A stretch of 64,000 bases of DNA from Colwellia sp. (GCF_013214175.1 NZ_JABSPA010000004.1:282845-346844); one strand, 5' to 3'. Shown: positions 48,496 through 58,600, numbered from the stretch's first letter. Program-made: numbers and translations. The notes: generated by a model from the sequence alone, not told the origin.

Positions 48496-48975
48496 ATGAT
48501 TCTCAAAGAACTGCGTATTAACCGCCATTTTTCACAAGAGCAATTAGCTCAAATGTCTGGACTAAATGTTAGGACAATCCAGCGTATAGAAAGCGGAAAA
48601 AAAGCTAGCCTAGAGTCTATTAAATGTATTGCTGCTGCACTTGATGTTGATATAACAACCTTGAATCAGGAGAAATTTATGATAGATAAAAAATCAGATA
48701 ACTGGAAGACTTTACCTTTGTTATTGAAGTGCTGGTTTGTTTTTAATTTTTTACAAACCAGACCCAGTAGAAAATCAGCCTATCGAATTGAAATTATTGG
48801 TCATATAAGTGGCTTTATTTTTTGTTGTTTAGGCCTTATTAGTGAAGCGGCACTTGTGGGCGGTATACTAATGCTTGCTACTGCCTATTTATACCACGGA
48901 CTTATATGGCATGGTGATAAGTATGGCATTTGGTATGACCATGAGAAAAAACATGAGTCAAACCAAAGCAGCTAA
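48496..48975 (+). CDS. XRE-family HTH regulator with C-terminal membrane domain
   Basis: 159 residues. The N-terminal 60 residues are a Cro/C1-type helix-turn-helix (LRINRHFSQEQLAQMSGLNVRTIQRIESGKK). The C-terminal half carries two membrane helices (IEIIGHISGFIFCCLGLISEAAL and GGILMLATAYLYHGLIW) as in the '2TM' membrane-tethered regulators. It may be self-regulated through the 11-bp tandem repeats just upstream. A possible operon with the next small genes is suggested by 20-bp spacing. Confidence 0.8.
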   Translation: MILKELRINRHFSQEQLAQMSGLNVRTIQRIESGKKASLESIKCIAAALDVDITTLNQEKFMIDKKSDNWKTLPLLLKCWFVFNFLQTRPSRKSAYRIEIIGHISGFIFCCLGLISEAALVGGILMLATAYLYHGLIWHGDKYGIWYDHEKKHESNQSS

Positions 48976-48995
48976 ATTTAACCAGTAGAGTATAT

Positions 48996-49394
48996 ATGCG
49001 TATAACTTTTGTATTTTTACTTTTCTTCATTTCATTTTATGTAAATGCCGAGAATATCAAACCCTTCACTTCGGACGGATGTAGCTCATTTCCTGATGGA
49101 ACATTTGAGCATAATCAATTATGGCTATCGTGCTGTACCGCTCATGATTATGCTTATTGGCAAGGAGGCACATACCAAGAAAGACTGGTCGCTGACAAAG
49201 AGCTGCAACAGTGTGTTGCTAAGGTTGGCGAACCTCACATCGCCAACCTTATGTTAGCGGGTGTTCGTGTTGGCGGCAGTCCATATTTGCCAACATCATT
49301 TCGGTGGGGTTATGGCTGGTCGTACCCTAGGTGGTATAAGGTATTAACCGATGCAGAAAAAAAACAGATAAAAGCTATGGTCGATGAAAAATAA
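48996..49394 (+). CDS. Secreted phospholipase A2-like protein
   Basis: 132 residues with a signal peptide ending FYVNA-E. The segment SCCTAHDYAYWQGGT contains the CCxxHDxxY motif of phospholipase A2 with the catalytic His-Asp pair, and further Cys residues (SDGCSSFPDG, QQCVAK) could form disulfides. Bacterial members are small, and their activity is often untested. The 3' end overlaps the next gene by 11 bp, so the two are likely co-expressed. Confidence 0.7.
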   Translation: MRITFVFLLFFISFYVNAENIKPFTSDGCSSFPDGTFEHNQLWLSCCTAHDYAYWQGGTYQERLVADKELQQCVAKVGEPHIANLMLAGVRVGGSPYLPTSFRWGYGWSYPRWYKVLTDAEKKQIKAMVDEK

Positions 49395-49968
49395 CAAAGC
49401 AAGAGTAATCGCTATCAGCGGAGTATCTGGTGCAGGTAAAACTGCCGCGGTTAAATTTTTGGCAAAGAGCTTTAATTGCCCATATTTACTTTTTGATGAT
49501 CATACCGATATTCGTACTTACCCCCAGGATATGAAACGTTGGCTTAACAATGGCGCTAACGTTTCTCTTATCCAAACACCTAAATTTGTTAGGGCTTTAC
49601 AAGCACTAAGGTCAACGAACAGCAGCAGTTTCATTTTCATTGAGGAGCCTTTTGGCAGAGAGCGAGACTCAATGTCTTTATTAATTGATTATGTTGTTTT
49701 ATTGGATCAACCTTTAGAGTTATGCCTAAGCCGCATTATAAAAAGGCATACTGATAACCTCCTTGGTAAGAGTTCAGCTTCGTTAAATTCAATTGCGATT
49801 TTCTTAGATAAATACCATGACCACTTTAGAGAAATTTATATCAAAGCCGCTAACAAAGTTAGCCTGAATTGTGATTTAATTATCTCGGGAAACATCTCTA
49901 TTAAAGAGACCACAAGTTCTATTAGTGACTGGTTGAAAAACAAGCAAGCTAACTTGGAACTCAAGTAA
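49384..49968 (+). CDS. P-loop kinase-like NTPase
   Basis: 194 residues. The N-terminus has a Walker A motif AISGVSGAGKTAAV (P-loop). Later segments (PYLLFDDHTDIRTYP, FIFIEEPFGRERDS, YVVLLDQPLELCLSRIIKRH) resemble uridine kinase/AAA_17-type small-molecule kinases, with a possible Walker B and a lid of basic residues. The substrate is unknown. It overlaps the PLA2-like gene by 11 bp. Confidence 0.75.
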   Translation: MKNNKARVIAISGVSGAGKTAAVKFLAKSFNCPYLLFDDHTDIRTYPQDMKRWLNNGANVSLIQTPKFVRALQALRSTNSSSFIFIEEPFGRERDSMSLLIDYVVLLDQPLELCLSRIIKRHTDNLLGKSSASLNSIAIFLDKYHDHFREIYIKAANKVSLNCDLIISGNISIKETTSSISDWLKNKQANLELK

Positions 49969-50017
49969 ACAAAATATCGTTATTTATCAATATTAATAAT
50001 TAAATTTAAGGGATTAT

Positions 50018-50323
50018 ATGTCGTATGAAATACTCGTCGGTTTGCATGTTTTAGATGATCTGAAATATAACGATTACCGCACAGCTATGAAACCAATACT
50101 TACGGATTATGAAGGCTCTTTTGGTTATGATTTTACCGTGTCTGAGGTGTTAATTTCACCCGCCAATAACCATAGTGATATCAACCGAGTATTTACTATA
50201 AACTTTAGCAGTAAGAATAAAATGGAAGGATTTTTCTCAGACGCTCAATACTTAGTGGTTAAAGAAAGGTATTTTGTTGAGTCTGTTGGTAGTGCCATCA
50301 TAATAGCGAGTTATGAAAAGTAG
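50018..50323 (+). CDS. DUF1330-like small protein
   Basis: 101 residues. The pattern YEILVGLHVLDDLKYNDYRTAMKPILTDYEG with NRVFTINFSSKNKMEGFFSDAQYLVVKERYF is that of the DUF1330/dimeric alpha-beta-barrel group. Its function is unknown. A GGGA box precedes the ATG. It follows the P-loop kinase gene by 50 bp. Confidence 0.7.
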   Translation: MSYEILVGLHVLDDLKYNDYRTAMKPILTDYEGSFGYDFTVSEVLISPANNHSDINRVFTINFSSKNKMEGFFSDAQYLVVKERYFVESVGSAIIIASYEK

Positions 50324-50517
50324 ATTGTTGAATTCGGATAATATGACGCGCAAGCAAGTAAGTTCATACATAGGCATTAATATTGAGATTAGCTCTTTGC
50401 ACCTTAAAGCTTTACAAGCTCTAATGAATGATTTTAGCCTAATCTCATTATTAATCATTTACTATTTATGACTCTCAGTTTATTACTCACTAGCTAAAAT
50501 CACTAAACAAACTGATA

Positions 50518-51177
50518 TTAAGAGAACATTTTTTTAAAGCTGTCCGCCATCTTAATGAATTTCTCTTTCATAGTGCGCTTTAAATCGATATCGACACTAC
50601 TAAATATCGAAAACCCTTCAATAATGATGGTTGGTACTGGTGTCGTTGCCCTGACATGGCTAACGCCGTTATTTGGTGCTGAGTTATCAATACTGGCAAA
50701 AATGCAAAAAGCTTTAGAAGCTACATTCACATTTTCAGGCACATAAATAGTATCACTACTAAATAAGCTAAACATTTTTATACGAACTTCTTGTTGACTA
50801 AAGATTGCATCAGTAAAGTCAATTTCAGTGCTACTAAAAAGACTAAAATAGCGTATTTCATTGGCAACTCTAAAGGCGCCACCACGATTGCTACTGCTAA
50901 AGATATTTACCATGGTATCAACTTCTTCAGCTTCACCAGCAACATAGTTCGGCGCTAAATCTTGCTTTTTACTTTCAACAAAAGCTTTATCTACCGCAAG
51001 GGGTAAATCACTGGTCAGCTCAACTAAATCTTGATGATTAGCCAATTCCATCGCTTGATCTAATCTACGCTCAAACGCCTCATAAGATATTTCGCCATGG
51101 CTATAGTTCATGATCAGTTGATCAATCACTTCACTACGTACTGTTTCAATGGGTCTATCTTCAAGTGTTACTGACAT
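50518..51177 (-). CDS. DUF1707/LiaF-like protein
   Basis: 219 residues. The N-terminus ETVRSEVIDQLIMNYSHGEISYEAFERRLDQAMELANHQDLVELTSDL is a DUF1707 (SHOCT-like) domain. The rest (VNIFSSSNRGGAFRVANEIRYFSLFSSTEIDFTDAIF ... VRIKMFSLFSSDTIYVPENV) matches the LiaF-like beta-helix repeat used in cell-envelope stress proteins. No membrane helix is visible, unlike Firmicute LiaF. Its role is unknown. Confidence 0.75.
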   Translation of the reverse strand: MSVTLEDRPIETVRSEVIDQLIMNYSHGEISYEAFERRLDQAMELANHQDLVELTSDLPLAVDKAFVESKKQDLAPNYVAGEAEEVDTMVNIFSSSNRGGAFRVANEIRYFSLFSSTEIDFTDAIFSQQEVRIKMFSLFSSDTIYVPENVNVASKAFCIFASIDNSAPNNGVSHVRATTPVPTIIIEGFSIFSSVDIDLKRTMKEKFIKMADSFKKMFS

Positions 51178-51510
51178 ATCTATTCCTTGTTTTGTCTAAA
51201 CCTAAACCTTTACGTAAAAATAAACCTAAATTTACATCTAACCTGAAAGTTGAAGGTAAGCTACTGCTAATGCGTTAACGAGTTATTATCAAATAAAGCA
51301 AAGGTTACGCCATAAATATAAAACAATAAATTCAACAACTTATAAAACGCATAAATGTAACTTAGTGTTAACCAAACTAGATATTAGTTTATTTGACCAA
51401 AGTTTTGCAACCTTAAAATTCACAGAAAAACTTACTCTAGCAATACCTTTAAAAAAAATGCATGCCAATATCAATTCCCTGAAGTCAGCACTATTTTAGT
51501 ACTAGCTATT

Positions 51511-53376
51511 TTATACCTCCTTCACATTAATATAAAATAGCTCTTCCAATACAGAAAAATCTCCCGGTGTGCTTATAGTTTGCCAAGTATTGTTTGGGTA
51601 AAGTCGAATTTTATCGCCGCCAACTTTTGCATCTATGGGCATATTAAAACCGTCAACGTCAGACTGCCATCGGTACCTTACCTGCCCTTCCGCTTTTGAT
51701 ACTTCTAAGGTTGGTATGTTATTAAAATATAAGTATTGGTCGAATATCTTCTCAAAATCTTCATCAAAATATTGATTAAAGAAATTCAAAACATCAACGG
51801 TATATAAGTGAGACTTTTTAAAGCCGGTGGTATATGCCTTCACGCCAGACCACCACTTGTCATCGTCATTAACAATATGCCTAAGGGTATTGATAAATAA
51901 GGTACCTTTGAAATAGATATCTGATGTTGGCCAATGAGCAACGGAGGGTTGACCTATCATAGGAAATTTATTCTCAACCTTACTCTTATAACCATTTATA
52001 TATTTGATTGCATCGTCATAACCAAACTGATCTTCGACATAAACAGCTTCTGCATAGGTACACCAGCCTTCGTGAATCCATGAATCAGAGAAATCATAAC
52101 TGGTTAAGCTATTACCAAACCACTCATGACCTGTTTCATGAATAATAATAAAATCAAATTTTAACGAGATACCAACACCTGTCCAATCTGCACTAACGTC
52201 AGCTCCGCGGTTATAACCATTTTTAAATCCATTGCCGTAAGTCACTGCACTTTGATGTTCCATGCCAGTATAAGGCGCTTGAATAAGTTTATAACCGTCT
52301 TCAATAAATGGATATTCGCCAAAATATTTTTGGTACGAAACCATCATAGGTTTGGCTTGTTTAAACTGCCGTTTAGCTTTATCTAAATCTTGCTCTAACA
52401 CATAATAATCGAGTGTTAATCTGCCAAGTGTTTCACCAAAATGTACATAATTACCAATGTTTAAAGAAACACTATAGTTATTGATTGGGTTAAGTGTTTG
52501 CCATACATATTCGGTATACCCATTAGCTAAAATATTGGTTTGTATTAAGCGTCCGTTAGAGATGTTTTTCAGATCAGATGGTACCGACACCCGCATGATC
52601 ATGTTTTCCACTTCATCTGGTTGTTGATCTTTATTTGGCCACCAAACCATAGAGCCAGTACCTTGACAGGCGGTGTTTATCCAGTGTTTGCCTAGAGAGT
52701 CTTTTTTAAAGGTAAAGCAGCCAAAACGGCCCGTTGCTTTTGGATAGCCAGAATAATGGAAATCTATTTCTTCTATGGCGTCTTTTGTCAGTGTTTTAGG
52801 AAAAGAGATATAAACCGTATTTACCTCTCGTTCATACTTAAGCGGCTTACCATTATAAAGAATCTTATCTATATCAAGATTTTGGTACAGATCAAGCTGA
52901 ATCATATTGTCAGCTTTAAGCATTTTAAAACGTATTTTATTATTACCTGATATATATTTTTTATCAGGATCGACCTTGATTGATAAGTCGTAACTGAGCA
53001 AATCATTATTCGCCCGATATTCACTGTAATTTCCCCAAAGCTTATTCTTTTTGGGGTAACTAAGTTTTTGTTCTGCCACCAGAAGTTTTTCATCATGTTG
53101 CATCACAATCGTATTGCTGGTTAGCTCGGCAAGGCTAAGCAGTTGTGGCTTGTGGTATTTGGCTTTTATTTGCACCACTTTCATACCTGAATCTAATAAA
53201 ACTTTCCCCTTAAGATCTGTTCGAACGCCTACGCGAGACTTTTTATCATAAACAATGGCGCCTTCAATAGCTTGCTTACCCTTTGAACTGACAATGGTGA
53301 GTTCAGTAAGATTGGCGTAACTGGCAATGCTGGGAAGATAAAAAAATATAAACAGTAAAAATTGGGCTAACTTCAT
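51511..53376 (-). CDS. Secreted M1-family aminopeptidase
   Basis: 621 residues with a signal peptide ending ASYA-N. The zinc site is HETGHEWFG (413-417) with the third ligand Glu436 in SWIHEGWCTYAE, giving the HExxH-x18-E signature of M1. The preceding YTGMEHQSAVTYG corresponds to the substrate-binding GxMEN-like motif. An N-terminal beta domain covers about 20-110. The enzyme should cleave N-terminal residues from peptides in the periplasm or outside. It lies next to a sodium-dependent amino-acid-type transporter and upstream of two peptide-use genes. Confidence 0.9.
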   Translation of the reverse strand: MKLAQFLLFIFFYLPSIASYANLTELTIVSSKGKQAIEGAIVYDKKSRVGVRTDLKGKVLLDSGMKVVQIKAKYHKPQLLSLAELTSNTIVMQHDEKLLVAEQKLSYPKKNKLWGNYSEYRANNDLLSYDLSIKVDPDKKYISGNNKIRFKMLKADNMIQLDLYQNLDIDKILYNGKPLKYEREVNTVYISFPKTLTKDAIEEIDFHYSGYPKATGRFGCFTFKKDSLGKHWINTACQGTGSMVWWPNKDQQPDEVENMIMRVSVPSDLKNISNGRLIQTNILANGYTEYVWQTLNPINNYSVSLNIGNYVHFGETLGRLTLDYYVLEQDLDKAKRQFKQAKPMMVSYQKYFGEYPFIEDGYKLIQAPYTGMEHQSAVTYGNGFKNGYNRGADVSADWTGVGISLKFDFIIIHETGHEWFGNSLTSYDFSDSWIHEGWCTYAEAVYVEDQFGYDDAIKYINGYKSKVENKFPMIGQPSVAHWPTSDIYFKGTLFINTLRHIVNDDDKWWSGVKAYTTGFKKSHLYTVDVLNFFNQYFDEDFEKIFDQYLYFNNIPTLEVSKAEGQVRYRWQSDVDGFNMPIDAKVGGDKIRLYPNNTWQTISTPGDFSVLEELFYINVKEV

Positions 53377-53538
53377 AATTAAATAACTCTAATAAATGGA
53401 ACGAGTGGCCTGTCATCTTTGGCTGATTCAATAGTGGAGTCAGCGGATGATTCAGCAGTTAATACAATGATTGAATTAACCATTGAACCAGCTGCAGAGC
53501 AGGCTTAACGATATTTCATGTGTAAAGCTCACTGACTC

Positions 53539-54924
53539 TTAAGCGGTAACGCCCGAGATAAACACTATGGCAATAGCAACGGGTACCAAATAACGGATTA
53601 GCACTTGCCAGGCCAGAAAGGCTGATTTTTTTAACCCTAACTCGGCTTTCATTTCTTTAGCAGGAATTCGCCAACCAACAAAAATTGCCGTTAAAAATCC
53701 GCCAATAGGTAATAAAATACTGGCAGAGATATAATCAAGACTTTCAAAAATAGTCTTACCTTCAAGCAACGATATAAAACCGAATGGTTGAAACTCTTTG
53801 ATTAGGTTCAATGACAACACAGAGCTGATACCCAAAAGCCACATAACTAGGCCACTAACAAAGGTGGCCTTTTTTCGGGTAAAAGAAAACTTTTCCGCTA
53901 CCCAAGCGATGATGGGTTCGAAGTTGCCAATGCATGAAGTAAAGGCTGCGGCGATAAGCAATAAAAAGAAGATTGCAGTAAATAACTGCCCGCCTGGTAA
54001 ATCTCCCAGAGCAATGGGTAGCACTTGAAAAACGAGACCTGCGCCAGCATCAGGCGTTAAGCCGTGGGCAAAAACCAAAGGAAAAATTGCAAAGCCAGCC
54101 AGCATAGCAACCAAGGTGTCAGCAAAAACCACTATAAAAGCATTTTGAGCAATTGAAGCTTTCTTAGGTAAGTAAGAGCCATAAGTAACCATTACCGCCA
54201 TCGCAATACCAATGGAGAAAAAAGCCTGTCCCAATGCCAGTAAAAAGGTTTCCCCTGTTATTTGAGAAAAGTCAGGGGTGAGTAAAAAGTTAACTGCTGC
54301 TTCAAAGTCACCAACTGCAGCGGCATAAATAACCATGATTATTAAACAGACAAATAATGATGGCATTAATATACTCACCGCCTTTTCAATGCCACCTTTT
54401 AAGCCTCGTGCATTAACTAACATGATGATAACAATGACTAACGAGTGCCAAAATAGTAACCGCATGGGATCAGACATCAGCTCATTAAAAACAACTTTCG
54501 ACTGCTCAGCATTAATGCCTTTAAACTCCCCTACTACCGCCATAGTAAAATAGTCTAAAGTCCAACCTGTTATCACTGTATACGTGAGCATCATCATAAA
54601 CACGGCAACAATTGCCATACCGCCAACACCTGACCAACGAGATGATAAATTATTTTGTTGGGCTACCTCTTTAAAACTGCCAGCCGCAGAGGCCGCATTT
54701 TTAGCACGGCGACCAATTGCCCACTCTGACATTACGAGCGGCACACCAATACACAGTGCGCAGGCAAGATAAACCAAGACAAACGCTGCGCCGCCATTTT
54801 CACCTGTTACATAGGGAAAGCGCCAGATATTGCCTAGCCCAACAGAAAAACCAATAGAGGCCATAAGAAAAGTTAGTCTTGATGACCAATTTTCTATCTT
54901 ACCTTCTCCTGCAATTGCAGCCAT
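53539..54924 (-). CDS. Sodium-dependent neurotransmitter-type transporter (NSS/SNF)
   Basis: 461 residues with about eleven membrane helices. Diagnostic segments are SSRLTFLMASIGFSVGLGNIWRFPY in helix 1, and helix 6 GQAFFSIGIAMAVMVTYGSYLPK with the Gly/Ser unwinding region. NSS family members import amino acids with sodium, like LeuT and TnaT. The length of 461 fits bacterial NSS proteins. Neighbours are an M1 aminopeptidase downstream and a secreted protease and TonB receptor across the gap, so amino acid uptake from peptides is likely. Confidence 0.93.
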   Translation of the reverse strand: MAAIAGEGKIENWSSRLTFLMASIGFSVGLGNIWRFPYVTGENGGAAFVLVYLACALCIGVPLVMSEWAIGRRAKNAASAAGSFKEVAQQNNLSSRWSGVGGMAIVAVFMMMLTYTVITGWTLDYFTMAVVGEFKGINAEQSKVVFNELMSDPMRLLFWHSLVIVIIMLVNARGLKGGIEKAVSILMPSLFVCLIIMVIYAAAVGDFEAAVNFLLTPDFSQITGETFLLALGQAFFSIGIAMAVMVTYGSYLPKKASIAQNAFIVVFADTLVAMLAGFAIFPLVFAHGLTPDAGAGLVFQVLPIALGDLPGGQLFTAIFFLLLIAAAFTSCIGNFEPIIAWVAEKFSFTRKKATFVSGLVMWLLGISSVLSLNLIKEFQPFGFISLLEGKTIFESLDYISASILLPIGGFLTAIFVGWRIPAKEMKAELGLKKSAFLAWQVLIRYLVPVAIAIVFISGVTA

Positions 54925-55476
54925 TTTTTACTCCTAGTCGATAAAAACAGATTATTTGGCTGGACTTTTTGTCTTAATCACTCGCTATGCAGCAATGAAT
55001 AAAACAAAACTAAGTTGCCAATTAACGGTGTTTTATATATTTAGTTACGTATTTCTATTTTTATTAATAACAAAATATTTTTTTTTACCTAGTACCTATG
55101 TCATTAGCCGTAGCAAAAGTGTCACCAATATCAATTTGGGTGTTACCAATGAAAAACCCCAGATCACAAAAAACAACAAGCACTTGATTAATAAAGAAAA
55201 TAACCGTTAGGCATGAGAAGTTTTAAAAATAACTATTGCATAAAAAATAGCCTTGAACTTTTAAGTATATTGTATACATTGGTAATGTCCGGTAACTATT
55301 TGACTCATTTTGTAGTGCTCTATAGGCAATTATTATTACCAAAACGAGTACATTAAAACTTTAAAAAAAGTGGTTGTCCTGACAGTTATAAATGCTGTAG
55401 TGAGTTGTACTGAATTGACGAGCTAACAGTGAAAGTGATTAATCTTTGCTAAAAAAAACAATATGAGGATATCAAA
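54925..55476. other. Intergenic region with promoter/operator for the dual protease gene
   Basis: 552 bp between divergent genes. It carries the operator-promoter element at 55253-55280 (listed separately). A short open frame at 54956-55210 starting with TTG has no ribosome-binding site and is not accepted as a gene. Confidence 0.55.
55253..55280 (+). promoter_or_regulatory. Operator-promoter upstream of the dual-zincin protease gene
   Basis: TATATTGTATACATT (55266-55280) contains the palindrome TGTATACA and is identical to the sequence at 58776-58790 before the TonB receptor. A -35-like TTGAAC (55253-55258) lies 16 bp before TACATT (55275-55280). The same distance is found at the other site. 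FCD-type GntR regulators commonly bind TTGTATACAA-like operators. The regulator is not in this window. Confidence 0.55.
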
Positions 55477-58206
55477 ATGATAAATAGTAAGGTCAAAAAT
55501 AAAAGCAGTCATGCTGCTTGCTATAAAACTGCATTGGCTACAATCGCAATGTCGATAACTATGATGGCTATGGGAGCCAACGCCGCAACCGTTAATAGCC
55601 CACCAACGGCAGATAGCATTATTAACTTAAGTAAACCTGGTTCACATGCCCATTCACTTTCACAAAGTAGCCCAGTAGCTCAGTCTACAACAGCTTATAA
55701 TGCCGGTGAAAATATACTGCGTTATAACTACAACTGTGGTGCAAAAATATCAATTCGTTCCGAGTCATATATTACTGCTCAAAACTTGCAAGCGGTATGT
55801 GATGAGTTAATTTCTGAAGAAGAGCGTTACCACAGATTAATGAAAACGGCTAAACAGCCTTTAGCGGGTGACAACAACAGCACAGTGCAAATTAACGCTT
55901 TTAAAGATTACGCCTCTTATCAATACAATGCAGCGCAAATATTTGGTATCGATACCAATAATGGTGGTATGTATTTAGAAGGTGATCCGAGTGTTCCCGG
56001 TAACCAAGCCAGTTATGTAACCTATATTACTGATGATGGCAGTAGCTGGTGGATAATGAACTTATCCCATGAGTTTAATCATTACCTTGACGGCAGGTAC
56101 AACATGGATGGCAATTTTGCCACGTATATGGAAAGCTCGAATAATGTTGTTTTTTGGTTAGAAGGCTCAGCTGAATATGTTGCTTGGGTTGATTGGCCTT
56201 ATGACTATGCCCGCGAGCTGGCGGGACAAGCAAGTTACTCTCTTGCTGATGTAGTAAATACTACTTATGAACATGACACGGGTCGTATATACAACTGGGG
56301 TTATCTCGGTGTTGCCTTTATATTTGAACGCCATCCTGAAGCACTTGATACTATTCTATCTTATTTTAGAAGTGGCAATTACTCTGCTTATAATAGTTAT
56401 ATTCAAAACTTTTCTTATCAAAACGGCAGTGAATGGTACGAATGGCTACAATGTACCTCTACTTATCATGACAGTGCTAATAAGGAATGTTGGGACCATA
56501 CACCTACCACTGATCCAATAGATCCCGTTGACCCTGTTACTCCGGGTGAAGGATCATGTGCCGCCATGGGACCTTATTCTGGTAGAACGTCAACCACTAC
56601 CTCTATTAATATAGAAAACTTAACCAACCAAACACTACAAATTCGCTGGTTACAAGAAGATGGTACCTTATATTCTAATATTTACGATGATGCTTTTGTG
56701 CCAGGTGAAACGTTTAGCCGTACCTCTTATATTGGTGATAAATGGGTAGTAACAGACACCAATGAAAGTTGTGTTGAGTTATTCACTACAGTAACCAATG
56801 GTAATTTCAAAGTTGAAGCTGATGACGATGTTGTTATCACACCAGAAGATAATGAATTAACTAAAGCGAGCAGCAAGAGCCTTGCCATTGCCAACGCCGG
56901 AGATACGAAAGACTTTTTCATTGAAGTGCCAGCAGATGCCAAAGAGGTAACTTTTAGTATTGCGGCAAACAATGGTGATGCCGATCTTTATGTGAAAAAA
57001 GGCAGCATGCCAACTACTAGCAGTTACGACTGTAAATCTGATTCACCAGATAGCAATGAGAGTTGTAGTGCTGGCGATGGCGAAGGGACTTATTTTGCCT
57101 TAGTGTCTGCTTATGCAGGATTTAGCGGTGGCTCTATTGTTGTTGACTACACTATCGATGACATTGTTGTTCCTACACCAGACTTAGTGCCTGATGCTTC
57201 TTGTTCTCTAGAAGGTCAAGCTTATAGCCGTAACGGTACCTCAACAAATTTCACCATTAATAACAACAGTGAAACTGGCTTGAAAGTACAATGGTTGTCA
57301 GCCGATGGCTCTCGTTATAACAAAGTATATAACGATAACTTTGCCCCAGGCGACAGCTGGAGTCGTAGTAGTTACACTGGCGACAGATGGATAGTTACCG
57401 ACCAAGCGGGACAATGTATGAAAGTTATCACCGTTGAAGGCAATGGTAACTACAACATGTTAGGTGATGATCCGACAGTTCCTGTTGATCCAATCCCAGA
57501 TGGTGCAATTGGTTGTCAAGGCGGTATTAAAGTTTACCCTAGCAACATGCCAAACAGCTACTATTACACACGCTTATGTAGTTCAGGTACTGGACTGCCA
57601 ATTATCTCTGGTCGTTATGCATCTGATGCAGCGCTTCATAGAACAGCATTTCTACTCGATAGTGTCATGCAAACGGTTGATAGCCGCGTAGTACCTATGA
57701 TGGTTGCCAATGGTTTCCGTCATGGTGTTATGGGTACATATCCTTCAGAATTAACGACTTGGATGCCTGAATATAGTCACCTTGACTCTGCCTTTTGGGA
57801 TGAACGTGCCCGTGGTTTAGGTGGTATGCCTTCAGTACCTTTAGGTTCAAGTGCTGAAGAAAATGCCATGTGTCATTCTAATGACCGCTACCTAGGTGAA
57901 GATATTACCATTCATGAATATGCGCATTCATTACATCTACTTGGTTTAGATTATGTATTCCCTGGCTTTAGCTCAAGGTTACAATCAGCCCATGCAAATG
58001 CTAATTACTACAGCCTTTGGGGTGCCGGTCATTATGCCATGAATGATTATAAAGAGTACTTCGCTGAAGGTGTGCAAAGTTTCTTTAATGCCAATATGGG
58101 TGGCGGACCAAATACGCGTAGTGCACTACAAGCTGCAGATCCAACCTTGTATGGCATCATCTATGAAATTTTCGGTAACAGCCCGTTCTACCGTTCATGC
58201 CCATAA
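55477..58206 (+). CDS. Secreted protein with two zinc-protease motifs: M9 collagenase-type domain, two VHL-beta-like repeats, PPC domain and C-terminal HEYAH domain
   Basis: 909 residues with a signal peptide ending near GANAA. The N-terminal domain (about 75-340) has HEFNHYLDGRYN (198-202) and the third ligand Glu229 in WLEGSAEYVAW, spaced as in Clostridium ColG. Two related repeats follow at about 356-447 and 575-660 (RWLQEDGTLYSN.. / QWLSADGSRYNK..), resembling VHL beta domains. A PPC (pre-peptidase C-terminal) domain lies between them at about 462-563. The C-terminal 230 residues contain a second zinc motif HEYAH (813-817) with a possible ligand Glu in KEYFAEG (860-864). It is presumably secreted and degrades extracellular protein. 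Its promoter shares an operator with the downstream TonB receptor gene. Confidence 0.82.
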   Translation: MINSKVKNKSSHAACYKTALATIAMSITMMAMGANAATVNSPPTADSIINLSKPGSHAHSLSQSSPVAQSTTAYNAGENILRYNYNCGAKISIRSESYITAQNLQAVCDELISEEERYHRLMKTAKQPLAGDNNSTVQINAFKDYASYQYNAAQIFGIDTNNGGMYLEGDPSVPGNQASYVTYITDDGSSWWIMNLSHEFNHYLDGRYNMDGNFATYMESSNNVVFWLEGSAEYVAWVDWPYDYARELAGQASYSLADVVNTTYEHDTGRIYNWGYLGVAFIFERHPEALDTILSYFRSGNYSAYNSYIQNFSYQNGSEWYEWLQCTSTYHDSANKECWDHTPTTDPIDPVDPVTPGEGSCAAMGPYSGRTSTTTSINIENLTNQTLQIRWLQEDGTLYSNIYDDAFVPGETFSRTSYIGDKWVVTDTNESCVELFTTVTNGNFKVEADDDVVITPEDNELTKASSKSLAIANAGDTKDFFIEVPADAKEVTFSIAANNGDADLYVKKGSMPTTSSYDCKSDSPDSNESCSAGDGEGTYFALVSAYAGFSGGSIVVDYTIDDIVVPTPDLVPDASCSLEGQAYSRNGTSTNFTINNNSETGLKVQWLSADGSRYNKVYNDNFAPGDSWSRSSYTGDRWIVTDQAGQCMKVITVEGNGNYNMLGDDPTVPVDPIPDGAIGCQGGIKVYPSNMPNSYYYTRLCSSGTGLPIISGRYASDAALHRTAFLLDSVMQTVDSRVVPMMVANGFRHGVMGTYPSELTTWMPEYSHLDSAFWDERARGLGGMPSVPLGSSAEENAMCHSNDRYLGEDITIHEYAHSLHLLGLDYVFPGFSSRLQSAHANANYYSLWGAGHYAMNDYKEYFAEGVQSFFNANMGGGPNTRSALQAADPTLYGIIYEIFGNSPFYRSCP

Positions 58207-58232
58207 GATGGCTTCGTTGATTTAGAAAAGTC

Positions 58233-58259
58233 TAGGCACTTCAGTTATTGAAGTGCCTA
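58233..58259 (+). terminator. Hairpin after the protease gene
   Basis: Perfect 11-bp stem TAGGCACTTCA / TGAAGTGCCTA with a five-base loop, 27 bp past the stop. It has no T-run, so termination is less certain. Confidence 0.55.
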
Positions 58260-58600
58260 ACTCAGTACACCAAGCTCCCACTAGTGTACTTAATTCATAT
58301 ATGTTGTGTCTTAGGGAATTACTTATTTTGACAATAATTCAACCTGGTCTGTCAGTGTTTACTTGGTAATTCGCTTATTAATACCAATTGTTTTTACCTT
58401 GCCTTCATACATGGGGCGAAACGCTACTAAGTTGACTTAAAAATAAGGCTTACCCACCTCAGTTTGTTTTTCATTCTGGGGTTTTTTACTTTTTAATTTA
58501 GAGCCGTTTGCATCGGTAAACTTTATTAGAGACTTCAATAGCAGAGCTAGAAATTCTCAAAGTGAAAACACTTCGATTTATTACAAAATATTTCAATTTA

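Noticed and set aside
53410..53509. Plus-strand open stretch between the M1 peptidase and NSS genes, ending EPAAEQA and a stop
   Set aside because: Only about 35 codons, no ATG and no ribosome-binding site. It could be a gene remnant, but this cannot be supported.
54956..55210. 84-codon open frame starting with TTG beside the NSS transporter
   Set aside because: No ribosome-binding site, low-complexity AT-rich composition, and position in a divergent promoter region.
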